From the NCBI GenBank assembly GCA_964017235.1, contig OZ024933.1, positions 64,152,255-64,216,254 on the forward strand: a stretch of 64,000 bases of DNA, given 5' to 3'. This DNA is from Sabellastarte sp. h YS-2021 (Eukaryota; Annelida; Polychaeta; Sabellida; Sabellidae). Shown in pieces: positions 44,727 to 56,639 of the stretch (position 1 is its first letter; the number at the start of each line of letters is the position of its first letter). The notes beneath the pieces are model-generated. The model was not told the DNA's origin. It was given only the letters and a program-made list of their open reading frames with translations, and ran no database searches. The position numbers and the translations under genes were made by a program.

Positions 44727-45264
44727 TTATGGGGGTGTTCCACTGGGGCTGACCTGTCAGTAACTATGTTGGATAGAATCGGTTGTAGTTTCCCGGCTTG
44801 TCGTGTTGGATCGGTAAAATATCAAACATGTTTGATATTTCACTGACCCTTGATGACTCTGTATCCAGACTTTGGCTCTGCCCACCTGGAAACCATCCTT
44901 TCATGGAGTTCTACAGGTTGTCGGTTGCACTTCCTATACACTTCCACCTTGTCCTATACTTTTACCATCTTGACTCAAAAGCTTCCCATCCTGTCCTGCT
45001 TCAGTACCAGGACTCCACCTCCAGACAGTCTGTGAACACTAACTGAACGTACTTGAAAAGCAAACTGGCCTATTGTAAACATAACCGATCTGACTTGGTC
45101 ACTTCCTGTCAAGACAGGAAGTCTCCCAGTCAGTAACCTCTCAGCAGGACAAGCCGGGAACACATACAGACAAGCCGTAAACACAAAACCAGGCTGGGAA
45201 CTGTGTAGGACAAGCCGGCTTCATGTTTACGAACCAGGGCTTGTCTGCTGATGCAATCTCTGTC

Positions 45265-45272
45265 TATATAAG
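45265..45272 (+). promoter_or_regulatory. TATA-like box before the Harbinger MADF gene
   Basis: TATATAAG lies about 180 bp before the MADF start codon at 45446, inside the left flank of the element. It is the expected place for a Pol II promoter of the plus-strand gene. Confidence 0.5.
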
Positions 45273-45445
45273 ACAAGTTAGCTTTTGTAATGCATCATTT
45301 GGAATCTAGCATCTACATCTGGCAGCGTTTCAAGAATAGGAGTTTTTTTCACAATTATCTAGGGCAATTTTGAGTTGAAGTTGGCTGACTTTATATACTT
45401 TAGGATTTTATTTTTTACAAAAACGCTGCTGAATATTATTTGACA

Positions 45446-46080
45446 ATGTGTCCGAAGAAAGGCAGAAGAGTGAGGAAGATAAAAGTTCTGACGGACAGTG
45501 TTCCTGAATTTGAGCTGGGGGACACAGCATCAGATATCCAGCGGAGGAGGCAGGAGAGGGAGGCATGAGAGAAGGAAGAGGCACAACAGAAACAGAGGGA
45601 GGAGGCCAGGGGGGAGGAGGCAAGAGTGGAGGAAACACACTTGCAAGAGAAGGGAGTTGCATAAAAAGGGCCAGAACAACGAAAACTGACACTGATACAG
45701 AGGCTGGAGGGGAGGCGAGACCCTCAAAGTTGCAATACAAAAAGGGGGTACATGCCCAACATCTATCTCACCGACTCAGATGAGGAGGCTATTGTGGACT
45801 TTTTGAAGGACCACAAGGAGTTGTACAACAAGAAGAATGAAAATTTCAAGGACAAAGCAAGGAAGGAGTGTCTCTGCAAGCTGTCTGTCAAGGTGTGCAA
45901 GACCTAGTTTGACTCGCAAATGACATGTTATGGGAAGCCGATGCAATCGAAGTCTGGCCCCAAAGGAGATGATGGAATATCAGAATTGGATACAGGACAA
46001 GCTTGGATTCCTGAAGTCTCACATCTGACGCAAGGGACTCAGCAAATTTCACGCTTCAAGTCCCAGGCCTGAGGAGCCAG
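45446..46080 (+). pseudogene. Harbinger MADF protein (copy 2, broken)
   Basis: It starts MCPKKGRRVRKIKVLTDSV. A charged E/R/Q-rich segment follows (45540-45700) with a stop at about 45568. The MADF domain is YLTDSDEEAIVDFLKDHKEL, YNKKNENFKDKARKECL, KLSVKVCKT and FDSQMTCYGKPMQSKSG, with a TAG at 45905. It matches the domain at 43530-43712 of copy 1 over its length. The role in live elements is sequence-specific DNA binding beside the transposase. Confidence 0.75.
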
Positions 46081-46439
46081 TGCTTCAGTACACAACATCT
46101 CCAGAGCTTTGGCTGACACAGACAGTATGGAGATCGGCATGTGGTCAACAGAGCCCCACTGGGTTTCTGGGTGCTCTTCAGTCGACCAGCAGGTCATGGA
46201 CCAGTTCACACAGATGAGAAGCGTGCTGTCATCATTCCTCAGGCAAGCGCAGGAGACAATAAAATGTACAGCCTTCTGCAACTCATCAGCCACCAGCCCA
46301 GCCTCTGCCCCCTCTGCAGTCAGTCGACATCAAACAGCAGTCGCAGTAGAACACCTGCCAAGCCTCCAATCGGTCCTTTCAGGACCACTGGTGTAATCAA
46401 TTTCATGGTATTTTTCAGGACCACCCGAATCTTCCAAAA

Positions 46440-47230
46440 ACAATTAATCAGCCACTGTTCAACAAACAATCCCAAATAAGAAGCATTAAACCACCCCACA
46501 CAAAACACTTCGAAAAAGTTTGAAGTTTTACAAAACAACACTTTAAAAAAATTATCTTAAAATATGTGGAACTTAGAACAAAAATCCAAGTTTGGAAAAA
46601 AAAAATCTCTAACAAGTTTGAACAAAAAATATTTAAAAAAAAATAATAAGTGAGAAAAAAATTATACTGAATTTTAAAAAACTTTGGCCAAAAAAATGGG
46701 GCGAAGGCAATGAGATTTTGGCCCGCCCCAAATATAAACAATTAAAAAAAACCTTTGGCTTTAAAAAAAATGTCTGACATTTGGGGGAAGTAATTTGACA
46801 TTTGGATTCGACCTTGTCACCTTTGACTCCTTTAACTTTTTAGTTTTCCCTAAGACATTTTGCAGATTTGCAAGTTTAAAATATTTTTCAACTTTGAACA
46901 AAAGTACTTTAAAAACGTTTAGAAATTTTGACATTTTTTTGACATTTGTCCATTTGGACATAACTTGAGTAGAGTGTTTTAAACGGGGGACTTGGGTTTT
47001 TTTTGTTGTTTTTTTTTTTTGTTTAAAATAGTTTGGAAAATTGTTGTAAATGAATTTGATTTAGTTTGAAATTTGTTGGAAGTTTTAGTAACACCAGCTT
47101 AAATGTTCTTGGAATAATTTGTTAGTCCTGAAAAGCACTGATATTATTCCTGAAAAGGAATTATAGATGCCAGCTTCTGCCCCTAGGGATGTTGGTTGAC
47201 ACATCTCAGATCCTGTCCTCCTGCCTAGTC
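46440..47230. other. A/T homopolymer-rich spacer between Harbinger genes
   Basis: Long A and T runs (for example 46600-46650 and 46995-47030). Frames in it are low complexity and carry no domain. It lies between the 3' ends of the two convergent genes. Confidence 0.5.
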
Positions 47231-48426
47231 AATGTCCCCACGTGATTGAAGAAGTCTTTCAGTAGTTCTCATTGATGTTTGGCCTCCCTTAAAGGACTCC
47301 TGTAGTTCTCATTTTGCACATACACTGCCTGTTCATTCTGTTGGGCCGCCACAACATTTTCTGGGGTTGGTGCCCTGACCTGGTGTGTCCTCAGCATGTT
47401 GTGCAACACCACACATGTAAACACAATATCCCTCACAACCCTTCGCCTTTGCTCAATGCTGCCCAGTAGTACCCTAAAGCAACGCACTAAGATTCCAAAG
47501 GCGTTTTCAACCACGCTCCTACCTCTGGAGATCCTGTAGTTGGCTATTCTTTCTTCCCTTGTCAGTTGCCTTCTGCTGTAGGGTTTCACCATCCATGGCA
47601 TCAAATCAAAGGCATCGTCACCCAGCAAGAAGTAATGTAGTCTGGGCCTCCCTCCCCCAGGGGTTCAGGTGCAGGAAGCCCCAAGCTGCCATCCTCGATC
47701 TTTTCCCTCAAATCACTTCTGTTGTGCATCTGAACAAGAACCACTTGACCCAGTCTATCCACAGGAATCTGTATTCTTTGTCACCCAAGGCCAGGAGAAC
47801 CAGGGAAAAAAGCACTTGTAGTTGTAATAGTCACTGCCTGACTTCTTTGACTTTTTCATGGCAATATGCTTCCCCTCTAGGGCACCTACAGCATGGGGGA
47901 CATTCCATCTGGTTCTGAACTTCTATTCCCCCCTTTTCCACTCCTCAGGGCTACCAGGGCAGCACAAATATTCATACTGGAATTCAGTAAGGATGGCTTG
48001 GCAGACCTTGGGGACAAATTTGCAGATGGTGGTGTGGTCAACCAGTAAGTGGTACTGCAAGGAGGTGTAGGTATCTCCTGTGGCCAGGTGTCTCAGGGTT
48101 ATTGCAAGTTTCAGTCCAACTTCCAATGGCTTCCTGAAATTGGTGACCAACTTCTTGATGCAGTGGTGTATACATTCTTTGATGAGGTAAAAAATGCAGG
48201 CGGCAACCTAACAAAATTCTGGGATGTTGGTGTGTATGAGGTCGCCCAGGAGGTTGCTGTAGCATCCCTTTCTTGTCTTTGAAGGATCTAGGGTATGATC
48301 CAGGGATTTGGTGGCTTTCTTCTTATCTTGAGGGCTGGCTGGGGCTGACGCTGTGCCTGTGGCTGTAGGGCAGGTGCTGGTGCTGGATTCAAATGTGTCC
48401 TTCTTTGTCTTCCCATCAAGATGCAA
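47230..48426 (-). pseudogene. Harbinger DDE transposase (copy 2, broken)
   Basis: From the right: a low-complexity N-part (MHLDGKTKKDTFESSTST), SKTRKGCYSNLLGDLIHTN, FRKPLEVGLKLAITLRHLAT, GDTYTSLQYHLLVDHTTICK, CQAILTEFQYEYL, then [19 protein letters not shown] and [12 protein letters not shown]. The C-part is LLGDDAFDLMPWMVKPYSRR, REERIANYRISRGRSVVENA and FGILVRCFRVLLGSIEQ with RDIVFTCVVLHNMLR, the last 119 codons being open. The family ALDGKH reads ALEGKH here (D to E). Frames shift in the middle (47640-47870). This is the HARBI1-related DDE_Tnp_4 family. Confidence 0.88.
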
Positions 48427-48525
48427 ATCAAAATATTAAACTCAATAAAAACCCAAAGTACCCTAAGCTGATGTATGTGGCATCTTTGCAGCGACAAATG
48501 ATGTTTTTTTGCCAGCCAGAGAGGG

Positions 48526-48534
48526 TTTATATAA
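48526..48534 (-). promoter_or_regulatory. TATA-like box before the Harbinger transposase
   Basis: Reverse-strand TTATATAAA about 100 bp before the transposase start region (48426). It mirrors the TATA-like box of the MADF gene at the other end of the element. Confidence 0.45.
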
Positions 48535-49146
48535 TTTTTGTTCGATCCCGACTCTGGATCCCGACTCCAGGATTTAATCAGTCCAGTCCGGATGAGTCTG
48601 GAAAATGCTCCAGTCCTGTTGGTTTGACAGTATGGCTTTTTGGGGGGATTGCTACGGCTTGTCTGTGAGGGATTTACAGCTTGTCGTGGTAGTTTCCCAT
48701 CTTGTTATCAAGAAAATGATTCTAATCACAAGTCAGGTCGGGATCTGGATCCAGATAAGCCGGTTATGGTCTACGTCTTGTTGGGAAGATATAACCAATC
48801 CAGCATTTTCACGCACTTTTATGTGGTTTTCGTGCCCGATTCCACTACTTTTAAAACCAACCCTGGAATCATAGAGTCGGTTACAGGGTCAGTTCCAGTG
48901 GAACACCCCCATTATTAAAAATGATAAGTAGGAAGGTACATTGAAGTTTATGGACTTGTATACCAAAAGTTGTATTTGAACCAGATTCGTTATTTTATGG
49001 GGAGCCAGTATAGCTTCTCTGAGCATGGAGAGATACGGGAGAACTTATTTAGCCTAAAAGCACTGTGCCATAGGGCATTCTGTAATTTATAGAGCTTATG
49101 TATATTTGTTTGACTGACACCATTGTATTGTGGGTAATTGTTATAA

Positions 49147-50120
49147 TTATCTCCCGCCTGCGGCTGAACCAAATTTTATCTTCACCAAATTTGCAGGGAA
49201 TGTTTATGGCTATGAAAACCTGTCTCTGCAAAATTTTAGCCTCATTTTGAAAAACAAAATGGCTGCCATAGCTAATTGTTTGAAAATCATAAAGGTGCTC
49301 TAAATCTTGAAATATTCCAGCTAGCTTCATCAAATTTGCACAAAAGCTATATGGCTAGAAAAGCTAGCCTGATAGTAATTTTGGCCTAGTTCAAAAAACA
49401 AAATGGACGCCATATCACATGTTTAATGTCAAACAGGGTTATCCTATTAAAAAGGCCTTATATCTCCCCAAATATTGCTCCTAGAGGTTTGGAATGTGAA
49501 AACAACTTGTAGGAAGTCATGGCCTGGGAATCTTTTCTGAGTGTTGAATTTGACCTTTGACCCCTGCTTCAAGGTTAAATGAGGTAATCACACTAAAACA
49601 TCATTATTTCTCCCTTATTATTGGTGCTGATCTGGCTGCAGAATATAAAGACAGACCATCAAAGTCCTGGCCTTCACATGTTTTGCCTGTGAAAAATTTT
49701 GGCCTTATTTTGAAAAACAAATAGCCAATAGCCACCATGGCTACCATAACCAATTATTTAAAAATCATTAAGATGCTCCAAAACTTGAAATATTGCAGCT
49801 AGGTTAATCAAATATGCGCAACATATATATGGCTAGGAAAGTTAGCCTGATAGTAATTTAGCCTAGTTTTAAAAACAAAATGGCCGTCATATCACATGTT
49901 AAATGGGATTATCCTATTAAAAAGGCCTTATATCCCTTATCATTGCTACTAGGGGTTCCAAATGTGAAAACGACTTATACAAAGTCAAGGCCTGAGACTA
50001 TTTTCCAATTGCTGACTTTTACCTTTGACCCCTTCTTCAATGTCAAGTGGGTTATCTTACTACAAAGGCCTTATGTCTCCTTTAGTTCTCCATTATTACT
50101 GATTCTAAGGCGGGAGATAA
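49147..50120. mobile_element. Non-autonomous element, TTATCTCCCGCCT ends, two ~475 bp internal repeats
   Basis: TTATCTCCCGCCT (49147-49159) faces AGGCGGGAGATAA (50108-50120). The interior is two tandem copies of about 475 bp: CAAAATGG(A/C)CG(C/T)CATATCACATG at about 49399 and 49875; AATCAT(A/T)A(A/G)G(G/A)TGCTC at about 49285 and 49765. It contains ATGG(C/A)xGCCAT words like the YY1-type arrays, and its ends equal the hairpin arms at 3679-3703, so it belongs to the same broad clan. Confidence 0.75.
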
Positions 50121-51774
50121 CCGCTGCAGCAGTGGCCTTGTTCAGTCTAAAACTGACAAGTGCATTTACCACTTCAACAGCAGTATTGAAGTTCAGATAC
50201 CTATGAACTCTTCGCTAGCCCTTATTATGGTAGTAAAGGGATTTGCACATTGAGATGACATGAGAAGAGAAGGGATTGTCCTGGTATTAAACAACACACA
50301 GATTTAATCTTATGATGCAAATTCATTTTCATATAAATACAAAAATATAAGTTTATGTTTATCTGATATGTTTTGAAATCTGGAAGTTGTTTTCAATGGC
50401 GTTATACAAATTAAACCTTGGGATTTCATATGTACTGTATTCATATTAATAAATAGAACAAGTCTGCCCGTCTGAAACTAGAGTTTCACTAAGTCGTTTT
50501 GCCTTTTGTGTAGTGTAGCATGACTTTTGGAGGAACAAATAGCCCTGACAAAAGAATTGTATTTTTAGAAACTACCCCCCATACTCTGGAATGCTGGTGC
50601 TATAATGAACTCTTGTAAGTTTCCAATTTAAATTCAACTGGTTAAATCAATATCATGAGTACCAGTACAAAGACTTGGAGCAAGTCAAGTCAGAAGCCTC
50701 TGCTAAATTCTTGCATCTGTGGAGCGCTCTATGCAGGAGCTACCTTCAAATGCCACAGTGAGTGTCGGGAGGGATGGGGGTATTGTAAACATGCCTTTTT
50801 GCCATTGCATGTGCATAACTCCAAAACTATACAATGGGTCTGGCTCATATTTTTCACACAGAGTAGGGTTCAACCGTGGCTTGGTCCTGCTCACAGTGGA
50901 GTGGATCTGGGTCTTGATAGACTTTTTCAAGCCCTTTTGGTCTAAGGTATTATATGAGGACTGAATGACTTTTTGCCAGAATTTGGTGCTGACAAAAAGT
51001 ATGTTTGCATTTCATCAGAAATAAGGTTCCCCACTCATCAGGTGGATTCATAATGATTCAATGTATGTTGGACTTGGTGGAATGAGAAATACAAAGACTT
51101 GGAGCAAGTCTAGGGTCTTATTCACGGGGTGAAGGTTTGTGCTTTTTAAATCATTGCTTGTTGCAATAAAATGAGTCTCATCTTCAATATTTTAAGCGTT
51201 AAACAAATTTTCTTTATTCAACATTCAATTTTTACATGTATGCACTATATTCTTATTTCCGTCTCAATGTCTCGAGCATTATTTGATCAAAGTAAAACGT
51301 ATAGCAATTGTGGTTTTACGTGGAATTATATTTTGCATACTTCATTAATTTATGACTGCAAAAGCATTTTACTTTGAGACAAATTTACAGCTGTGTAGTT
51401 ACTGCCTACATAACTGGGAAGAAGGTGACGTGGTATACAAATTGAAAATAAATTCAGTTGAAAATATTCAGGGTTACTTTCACAAAAGGTCACTATATTG
51501 AGCTGTTTTGCACTTTATAGAACATATGTTCAGGTAAAGATATGGATATAGAAAAGTGGTTTGAAAAATGGATTGCACGTACACCAGTCACTACTCAGAA
51601 AATTGTGAATATGGTATGGGCACTTGGTAGTCTCATTTATACCAGATCCAATTTATAAATGTGACAGGAACTTAAATGTTAATACAACCTTCAAAGAGCT
51701 TTCAGTTAGATGTACTCCATTTCATCAAACATATATACAAGTCATACTCTTAACAGTAAGATGTCCAGCCAGAT
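50121..51774. other. Mostly unclassified, with a 21 bp direct repeat
   Basis: TACAAAGACTTGGAGCAAGTC is present at 50666-50686 and 51090-51110. Two overlapping plus-strand frames (50655-50945, 96 aa; 50719-50964, 81 aa) lie between them and match nothing I know. 51534-51613 could be a small exon (see rejected items). Confidence 0.4.
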
Positions 51775-52022
51775 TTAAGAATTTTATTCATTTTGGTTTT
51801 ATATCCCTTTTAACACATTGTATAGGTCCTATCAGGACAGGTATTTTTTACCGGAAGAACATTAGTAACAGAACCAGTACATACCAAATGATTAAGACTC
51901 TGCACTGTCATCTGTGGGACATCTGAAAGTAACTACCAATTTTCCCACAGAAGGGAAGGTCCTGGATTCGAACAGTCAACCTCAGAGGTGAGAGGTGAGT
52001 GTCTTAACCACTGCCTCTTGTC
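51775..52022 (-). mobile_element. Old tRNA-derived SINE copy
   Basis: The same family order as 135-374 can be followed on the minus strand with many differences: head CCTCAGAGGTGAGAGGTGAG, body AGTTACTT.../GGTTCTGTTACTAATG, and the 3' part ACCTATACAATGTGTTAAAA. No target duplication can be made out. Confidence 0.7.
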
Positions 52023-52439
52023 AGTCAGAAACGCATTAAGAAGGTCACAAAAAAGTAGGTTATTGAAAGCTGCCACTTAAACCTCCCACTGTTGGTTGCT
52101 TGTTGGTCTTAATCAGCTTAATGTTAATCCCTACGAGAGTTAGACTTTGGTGACAGCTCCTTTGTTCTAGTTGAAACAGCCAATCTTATTAAAAGGATTG
52201 TTTAACCCCGAGAGTTTTCCCATTTGAAAAACCTTGACACATAAGCTGCAATAATATAGTGGATTTCCCACTACCAAACAATGTTTCATAATTTTGATCT
52301 TTTAACCCCCTGATTGAACATGTTACATGCAAAGGTTTTACATTTGCATTGGTTTCAGTGACACGAGTCAATCATTCAAGCAAGAAATAAAATCACAGGC
52401 AAGCACAAATCCATAGATATACATCCATCTTTTGCTGTT

Positions 52440-52535
52440 TTTTGGGGGGGTCTACTTTCATTATATTTTGCTTTTAAAACACTGAACAGGTCATGTCAGG
52501 AGGCGTAAGTTGCAAGGGTGGAGGAAAAGCAATAC
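52440..52535 (-). mobile_element. SINE 3' fragment
   Basis: On the minus strand, words like the SINE 3' part appear (TGACATGACCTGTTCAGTGTTTTAAAAGC, quoted loosely), followed by the tail C7 and A run at 52441-52450. The head half is missing; the foldback element at 52540 adjoins it. Confidence 0.5.
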
Positions 52536-52539
52536 TAAT

Positions 52540-52653
52540 ACAGTTAAACTCCGAAAAAGTGGCCAATACCAGAAAATATTGGAGAGCGAGGCCCGATAGG
52601 GCCGAGATTTCCAATATTTTCTGGCATTTGCCACCTTTGAGGAGTTTAGCTGT
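52540..52653. repeat. 114 bp near-perfect foldback
   Basis: ACAGTTAAACTCCGAAAAAG with TGGCCAATACCAGAAAATAT pairs with ATATTTTCTGGCATTTGCCA and CCTTTGAGGAGTTTAGCTGT around a GC-rich centre (GAGGCCCGATAGGGCCGAGA). Almost the whole element can fold on itself. It resembles a minimal foldback MITE. Confidence 0.75.
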
Positions 52654-53427
52654 TGTAAACCCCACTCTACATCCTATTTGATGCCTGGTCTTAAGATATA
52701 TTATACTCTGTCCCCAAATTCTGTAATTTCTCTTTTACAGGAATAAATTAATTCCCCCAAAATGGTCACTGAGAGAAAGTGTCCAGTACTGATTAATATT
52801 GGACACATCAGTCAATAGTGAAAACCTGCAAGTGGGGTTTACATATTAATTGGTAGATCATAATTGCACTGCACTGTAAACCAAGAGGCGTCAGTTAATC
52901 TAGCCTTGCTATAGGCTCAAGTTTCTTTGTAAATAGAGTAAACTTACAGTTTAGATAATGAAGTTTCAATTTTATTTTATGTACTCATATATATACTGGC
53001 TTTTTACATCAGCATATTGCGATGACAGAGATGTCTGAAGAGCTTATATCTCCTTTCATGTACGAGTATTTTGTGAACACCAAGTATCTGTGAACGTGTT
53101 TGAAAAAGATACAACTGATACAAATTTGAGACTTGTGCTAGGCTAACATAAACTTTCAGGAAGCATTTTAAATACTTGCTCACTTCATCTAACTCAATTA
53201 AATTGCATTCAAGGTGTAATGAATTTTGAAACGTACATGGGCTAAGATTTTCCAATGTTATTTTTTCTTTTTCTTTTCAAACCATTCATGTTCATCCTTT
53301 CACCTTTCAAACCGTGCAAAGTTAGGCGTGTAAAGGTCAATCGTTTTTACGTCACTCTAAGTGGTTGAAGTATGTAAAGAAATGGCCGCAGTATGTGGTG
53401 TTCAGTAGCCTTGCCAAAAGAATTTGT
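52654..53427. other. No recognisable gene
   Basis: AT-rich DNA with no element ends or defendable exon. Confidence 0.4.
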
Positions 53428-53439
53428 AATTATTTTACA

Positions 53440-53650
53440 GTGGTAACCCTCTCGCCTCCCACCTCTGAGGCCGGGGTTCGGTTCACGGCCCTACCTCAAG
53501 TGGGAAAGCTGGTAGTTACTTGCCATTGGTCGGCTGTTTACAGTACAGAACCTTGACCAACTGTATGTAGTGGTTTCCTCTGCCCTTCCAACTACCCGTC
53601 GTGATATGACCTGTACAGTGTTGAAAGCGACATAAAACCCCAAATAAATA
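53440..53650 (+). mobile_element. tRNA-derived SINE with 12 bp target duplication
   Basis: Plus-strand copy of the SINE family, lacking the first bases of the tRNA-like head. The B box region is GGTTCGGTTCAC, the body reads GTGGGAAAGCTGGTAGTTAC, and the end GAAAGCGACATAAAACCCC is followed by an AAATAAATA tail. AATTATTTTACA at 53428-53439 and 53651-53662 is a perfect duplication, so it is one of the younger insertions. Confidence 0.92.
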
Positions 53651-53662
53651 AATTATTTTACA

Positions 53663-54550
53663 TAATGTTCTCATGTATTTATGTAGCTTAGCTAGCTGAG
53701 GAGAACGCCTGACAGGCTGTAGACAGGACCTCCTATACAGTGTGCATTATGGCAAAAATATTTTATGTTTGCATAATAGTTCAGACAACCTGGAAGGTCA
53801 GGCTAGGTGCTCATATGCTGCTACGAATCCCCATAAACACAGACGTAAGTGTACACAAGAGCACTTGGAGAGTCTATACCTCCATCAAGGCATGTGTGAA
53901 TTATTTTATTATTTTTTTTTTATGGCTGAATAATAACTTTATGGGGAAATCTTTTTTTGTGTGTATCCAAGGTTTGTGATCTGGATCACATTCAAAATTA
54001 AATGGGATCTAAGTTGGACCAAGACCCATTTTCTCATTTTTTTTTCATGAAGATTCGACCAGGGTACCTACACCCGTGTTGTGAACTCGGGACACTTTTT
54101 CAACAAATAGTGTAAAGACACAACAAAGAATAACAGAATATCTGCTTATCCTTATGACATGAGAAGAGCAGTAGCTGGCTAACAGTCACTGAAAATTACA
54201 ATGTATAAAACGTCTCCTTGTCAACTAAACAACAACAAAGATGTATTCCTGGGATTTTCATTCTATTTTAAACCCAGGACACTTTTAAAAGATGTTATAT
54301 TTCCTTAAATCAAAGATAAAAGTGATTTTCATTTTATCCTGTGCTTATTGATGTTTTTTATAACATCTACTATGTCATATAAAACAGAACATGACACCAG
54401 ATAATAAGGATATAAGTCGTGCACAAGGGACATTGATTTCAGCAATGGCATTGTGTATCTGTAATGGCTGACATCTTACAACTGTGACTCTATCATCTCA
54501 GGAGTAATATAAAAAAAAAAATTATTTTGGTAGGTTTATAACAAATACAC
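53663..54550. other. No recognisable gene
   Basis: AT-rich DNA; a 12-base T run near 53909 and no exon or transposon end that I can defend. Confidence 0.4.
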
Positions 54551-54559
54551 TTATTAACG

Positions 54560-54990
54560 CTCGACGATAGGAGAGGGTTATATTGTGATCAGTTTGTTTC
54601 TGTCTGTCTGTCTGTGCACCATTTCACCCTTATAATTAAAAAACTATAACACCAATCGAGCTCAAATTTGGTGGGCAGGTATTTTATGGGGTACAGACGG
54701 ATTCTTCCAAATTTGGTATAATTTGTGTGAAAATTAAAGCCAGGAGAGAGTTTTTCTTATTTTTAATTGGGCTTTTACAGTGAAATCTGCTTCTCTGTCT
54801 GTGCACTGTTTTGCCCTTGTAACTCAAAAACTATAACCTCAATCAATCTCAAATTTGGTGGGAAGGTATTTCATGGGGTACAGACGGGTTCTTCCAAATT
54901 TTGTCTGATTTGTTTGAAAATTAAAGCCAGGAGAGAGTTTTTCTTATTTTTAATTGGGAATACACAGTGAAACTGCTTCTCTTCATCACA
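54560..54990. repeat. Two 187 bp tandem units
   Basis: TCTGTGCAC starts at 54611 and 54798. Each unit contains AACTATAAC(A/C)(C/T)CAATC, CTCAAATTTGGTGGG(C/A)AGGT, ATGGGGTACAGACGG and AAATTAAAGCCAGGAGAGAG. Such words are familiar from repeat-rich marine invertebrate genomes. A (TCTG)n run precedes the first unit, and a similar (TCTG) run is near 55345. Confidence 0.8.
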
Positions 54991-56639
54991 TACGTAAAAA
55001 ATCAATATTTTGCTTTCTGATGATGTCATTACTCAGTGATGTCACAATGCAACTGTCATTGTGAGGTCACAAACCTAGCTTGTGGTACTTGCTGTCTTTA
55101 AGTAAAAATATTTCTTCTCATTTTATGTCTTGAAATTGACACAAAGATAATAAAGAGGGGAGTGGTATATTCATCATTTTTATTAATTATTATTTCTGTT
55201 TTTATTTTCTCTTTTTTTCTTTCAATTCCTTGACAGTCCATCACAAAAAAATTACCATGGGTGACTTTCACCAAGAAGTGACTTTTAAGCTATATTTTAC
55301 CTCCACCAGCAGTTTATGTTTTTTGGGTGCAAATTGTTTGTCTATTTGTCTGTCTGTCTGTTTTTTGGTGTTTAGATTACTCAAGAATTAATGAACAGAT
55401 CTTTATTTAAAAAGTTTTGTGGGTAGGACCTGGCCAACGGAAGAAGTTACTAAAAGAAAGATCTGGATCTTATTTTGGATACAAAAAAAAATCAAGAATA
55501 TCCAGAGGTCCAATTTCAATGTATTTTTAATGAATTTGGCTTTCTACTTGATATTTCTTCGAAAATTAATTTACATGTTTGGTTTTATTTTATTGTCTTC
55601 CTTACAATACTTTATATCACTTTAGAGACTGGTCATATGGAGTCGAGCGTTTTGCTCTCTCTGAGTGCATCTTGTTATTATTATTGATACATGGGTGGTG
55701 CGATTATTTTGTCCATTGCTTTTGTGTATGGGTGTCCCAGTTCACAACACAGGTGCAGTATTTGAGCAATCCTGCTTAAAAAAATAATTATAATAATAAT
55801 TAAATGGTCACGAATTTAATGCCTTGGTCACTGGTAACCCCCGCCCCCGTGTCCAGTAGATGAAATTCACGCACTGTTGATTTTAAGTACCTTTATATAA
55901 AGTGTGGCCAACTGTTAAAGAATCTGTGAATATGATCGTTCGAGAAGAATGGCGGAGAGATGCCTGGTTTTTTTCCCCTACAAATCATTAAAGGGGGCGT
56001 TATGAACTCGCATGCGAGAGGTTTCATAACAAATAGTCTATGGCACACGTGCAAAACCTTTCCAATTACAAATTCTCAGCTATATCCACACAAACACCTT
56101 GCTAAAAATGATATTTGATGAAAAAAGGTCAACGTACTTATTTTGTAAAACTTCTCGTAGGAAGAAGATAATTTATCTTGAGTTGTCAATGCGAGTGGTG
56201 AATGCATGGCTTTTTTATCCAGACTTCTTTTTTTTCTGGGACAAAAATCTAGACGATCAAAACACGATTTCAACCCACACGACTGCACACTGAAGTTCTC
56301 TCATTTCGGGAACAAGAATGTCACAACCCGATAATTAAGAAAGCATTTTACAGCTGAAATCAACACCGCGTGCAGTAAATAGCCATAATTGTGAACAAAT
56401 TAATTCAGGTGAATGCAATATGACAAATATGAACACTTCTCATATAGTATCTCCCCCTCTATTTATAAATTCCCTTGTATTTTATATGCATGTGTTGGGG
56501 AGACCTCCTGTTTGTATCGCCATATCTCTATTTTCCCCCATACGATCAATACACACTCAACTGAGGCCACAGCACGTCCAGCATTAGTATTTTTCTGTAT
56601 GTAAACATTTTGTTTACATATTATGTGTGGGAATATCTC
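54991..56639. other. Upstream flank of Musashi, no gene recognised
   Basis: AT-rich DNA with short frames only. It may hold upstream exons or enhancers, but nothing can be pointed to from sequence alone. Confidence 0.35.

Larger units (their letters stand above)
44730..48911. mobile_element. PIF/Harbinger copy 2, complete with TTA duplication
   Basis: The inverted ends TGGGGGTGTTCCACTGG(G/A)(G/A)CTGACC are at 44730 and (reverse) 48911. TTA at 44727-44729 and 48912-48914 is the 3 bp duplication typical of PIF/Harbinger. The 4182 bp element has two convergent genes: a MADF protein from the left (45446-46080, plus) and the transposase from the right (48426-47230, minus), each with a TATA-like box upstream. 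Both are broken, so the copy is dead but structurally whole. Confidence 0.9.

Noticed and set aside
45408..45783. Proline-, glycine- or arginine-rich open frames
   Set aside because: Low-complexity shadows of the E/R/Q-rich linker of the Harbinger MADF gene on both strands.
46448..46961. F/K-rich open frames between Harbinger genes
   Set aside because: They arise from A and T homopolymer runs.
50655..50964. Two overlapping frames of 96 and 81 residues
   Set aside because: They conflict with each other, have no recognised domain, and splice borders are unclear.
51534..51613. Possible 26-codon exon (KDMDIEKWFEKWIARTPVTT...)
   Set aside because: It has TTCAG before and GTATGG after, and looks coding, but TTCAGGTAAAG is equally a donor site, no family is recognised and no neighbouring exon was found.
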